This document shows, one piece after another, positions 63,714 to 64,000 of a DNA stretch of 64,000 nucleotides; the stretch's first letter is position 1; every line of letters starts with the position of its first letter. Below the pieces are notes generated by a model, which did not search any database, was not told the DNA's origin, and saw nothing but the letters and a program-made list of their open reading frames with translations. This stretch comes from Onchocerca lupi (lineage: Eukaryota > Nematoda > Chromadorea > Rhabditida > Onchocercidae), in contig JAOVVO010000137.1 of the NCBI GenBank assembly GCA_028564675.1, positions 1-64,000 on the forward strand. Reading direction: 5' to 3'. Made by a program: the position numbers and the translations under genes.

Positions 63714-64000
63714 CTGCAATATAAATTGAAATGTGCCTTTGCTTTCTGTATTCTTAACAAATGATAAAATCATCTAGAAGATTTAAATTAAAATAGAATA
63801 TCCAAACCCAATTTTATATCTTTTTCTCCATGATTTGATGATTCTTAAAAAATTTTATGATATAATTAATTTGTAAATAAATCTTTATCAAATTTGCTGG
63901 GATCGAAACTAGGGCGTCCTATACTGACTTATTTATTATAAATTAGAACATGCATGCATAATCAACACAGTAGTTAATCTTAGCATAAAGTTATAAAACA

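Noticed and set aside
1..64000. tRNA, rRNA, spliced-leader RNA genes and CRISPR arrays
   Set aside because: None seen by eye: no convincing tRNA arms, no spliced-leader consensus, no regularly spaced repeats. Weak or divergent RNA genes could still be missed without a covariance search.

Overview
The window looks like nuclear DNA of a nematode, most likely a clade III (filarial/spirurid) worm. It is very AT-rich with many homopolymer tracts. Genes are split into many short exons by introns of about 100-700 bp with TTTCAG-type acceptors, and several start codons sit just behind an unpaired splice acceptor, as expected for spliced-leader addition. Nothing bacterial, organellar or CRISPR-like was seen. 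The species call is inference. Gene identities come from reading exons against remembered protein families; no database search was run. In most genes the exon phases close exactly, which is the main support for the models.

Layout, left to right: a repeat-rich flank holding a broken coding relic (312-699, -); calcium-activated nucleotidase/apyrase (3426-6662, +); CTR-type copper transporter (10188-11620, +); then a minus-strand block read right to left of FAM32A (25939-27201), UVRAG (22332-25302) and VPS41 (13412-20275). Further right are a TMEM254-like protein (30102-30940, -), a membrane short-chain dehydrogenase with an unusual hydrophobic C-terminal extension (32391-37467, -), RNA polymerase I/III subunit RPAC2 (40320-41442, +), gamma-tubulin (42103-45096, +), a possible 56-residue ORF (45904-46074, +), an unrecognised small two-span membrane protein assembled from four exons (46829-48695, -), USP14 (49786-53474, +), the dehydrodolichyl diphosphate synthase subunit DHDDS (55030-57460, +), the Golgi pH regulator GPR89 (57697-61988, -), and the 3' end of an unidentified coiled-coil gene (63107-63713, -).

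Most genes are conserved eukaryotic housekeeping functions. One set concerns endolysosomal traffic and autophagy: UVRAG (PI3-kinase complex II) sits directly upstream of, and on the same strand as, VPS41 (HOPS). Another set is Golgi/ER homeostasis (nucleotidase, GPR89, DHDDS). The points most worth checking are GC-AG introns (both introns of FAM32A, itself a spliceosomal protein, and intron 2 of GPR89), the SDR C-terminal membrane extension, two possible alternative terminal exons (a Cys-rich one in the copper transporter and one in UVRAG), the small membrane protein, and several palindromic or tandem repeats between genes.
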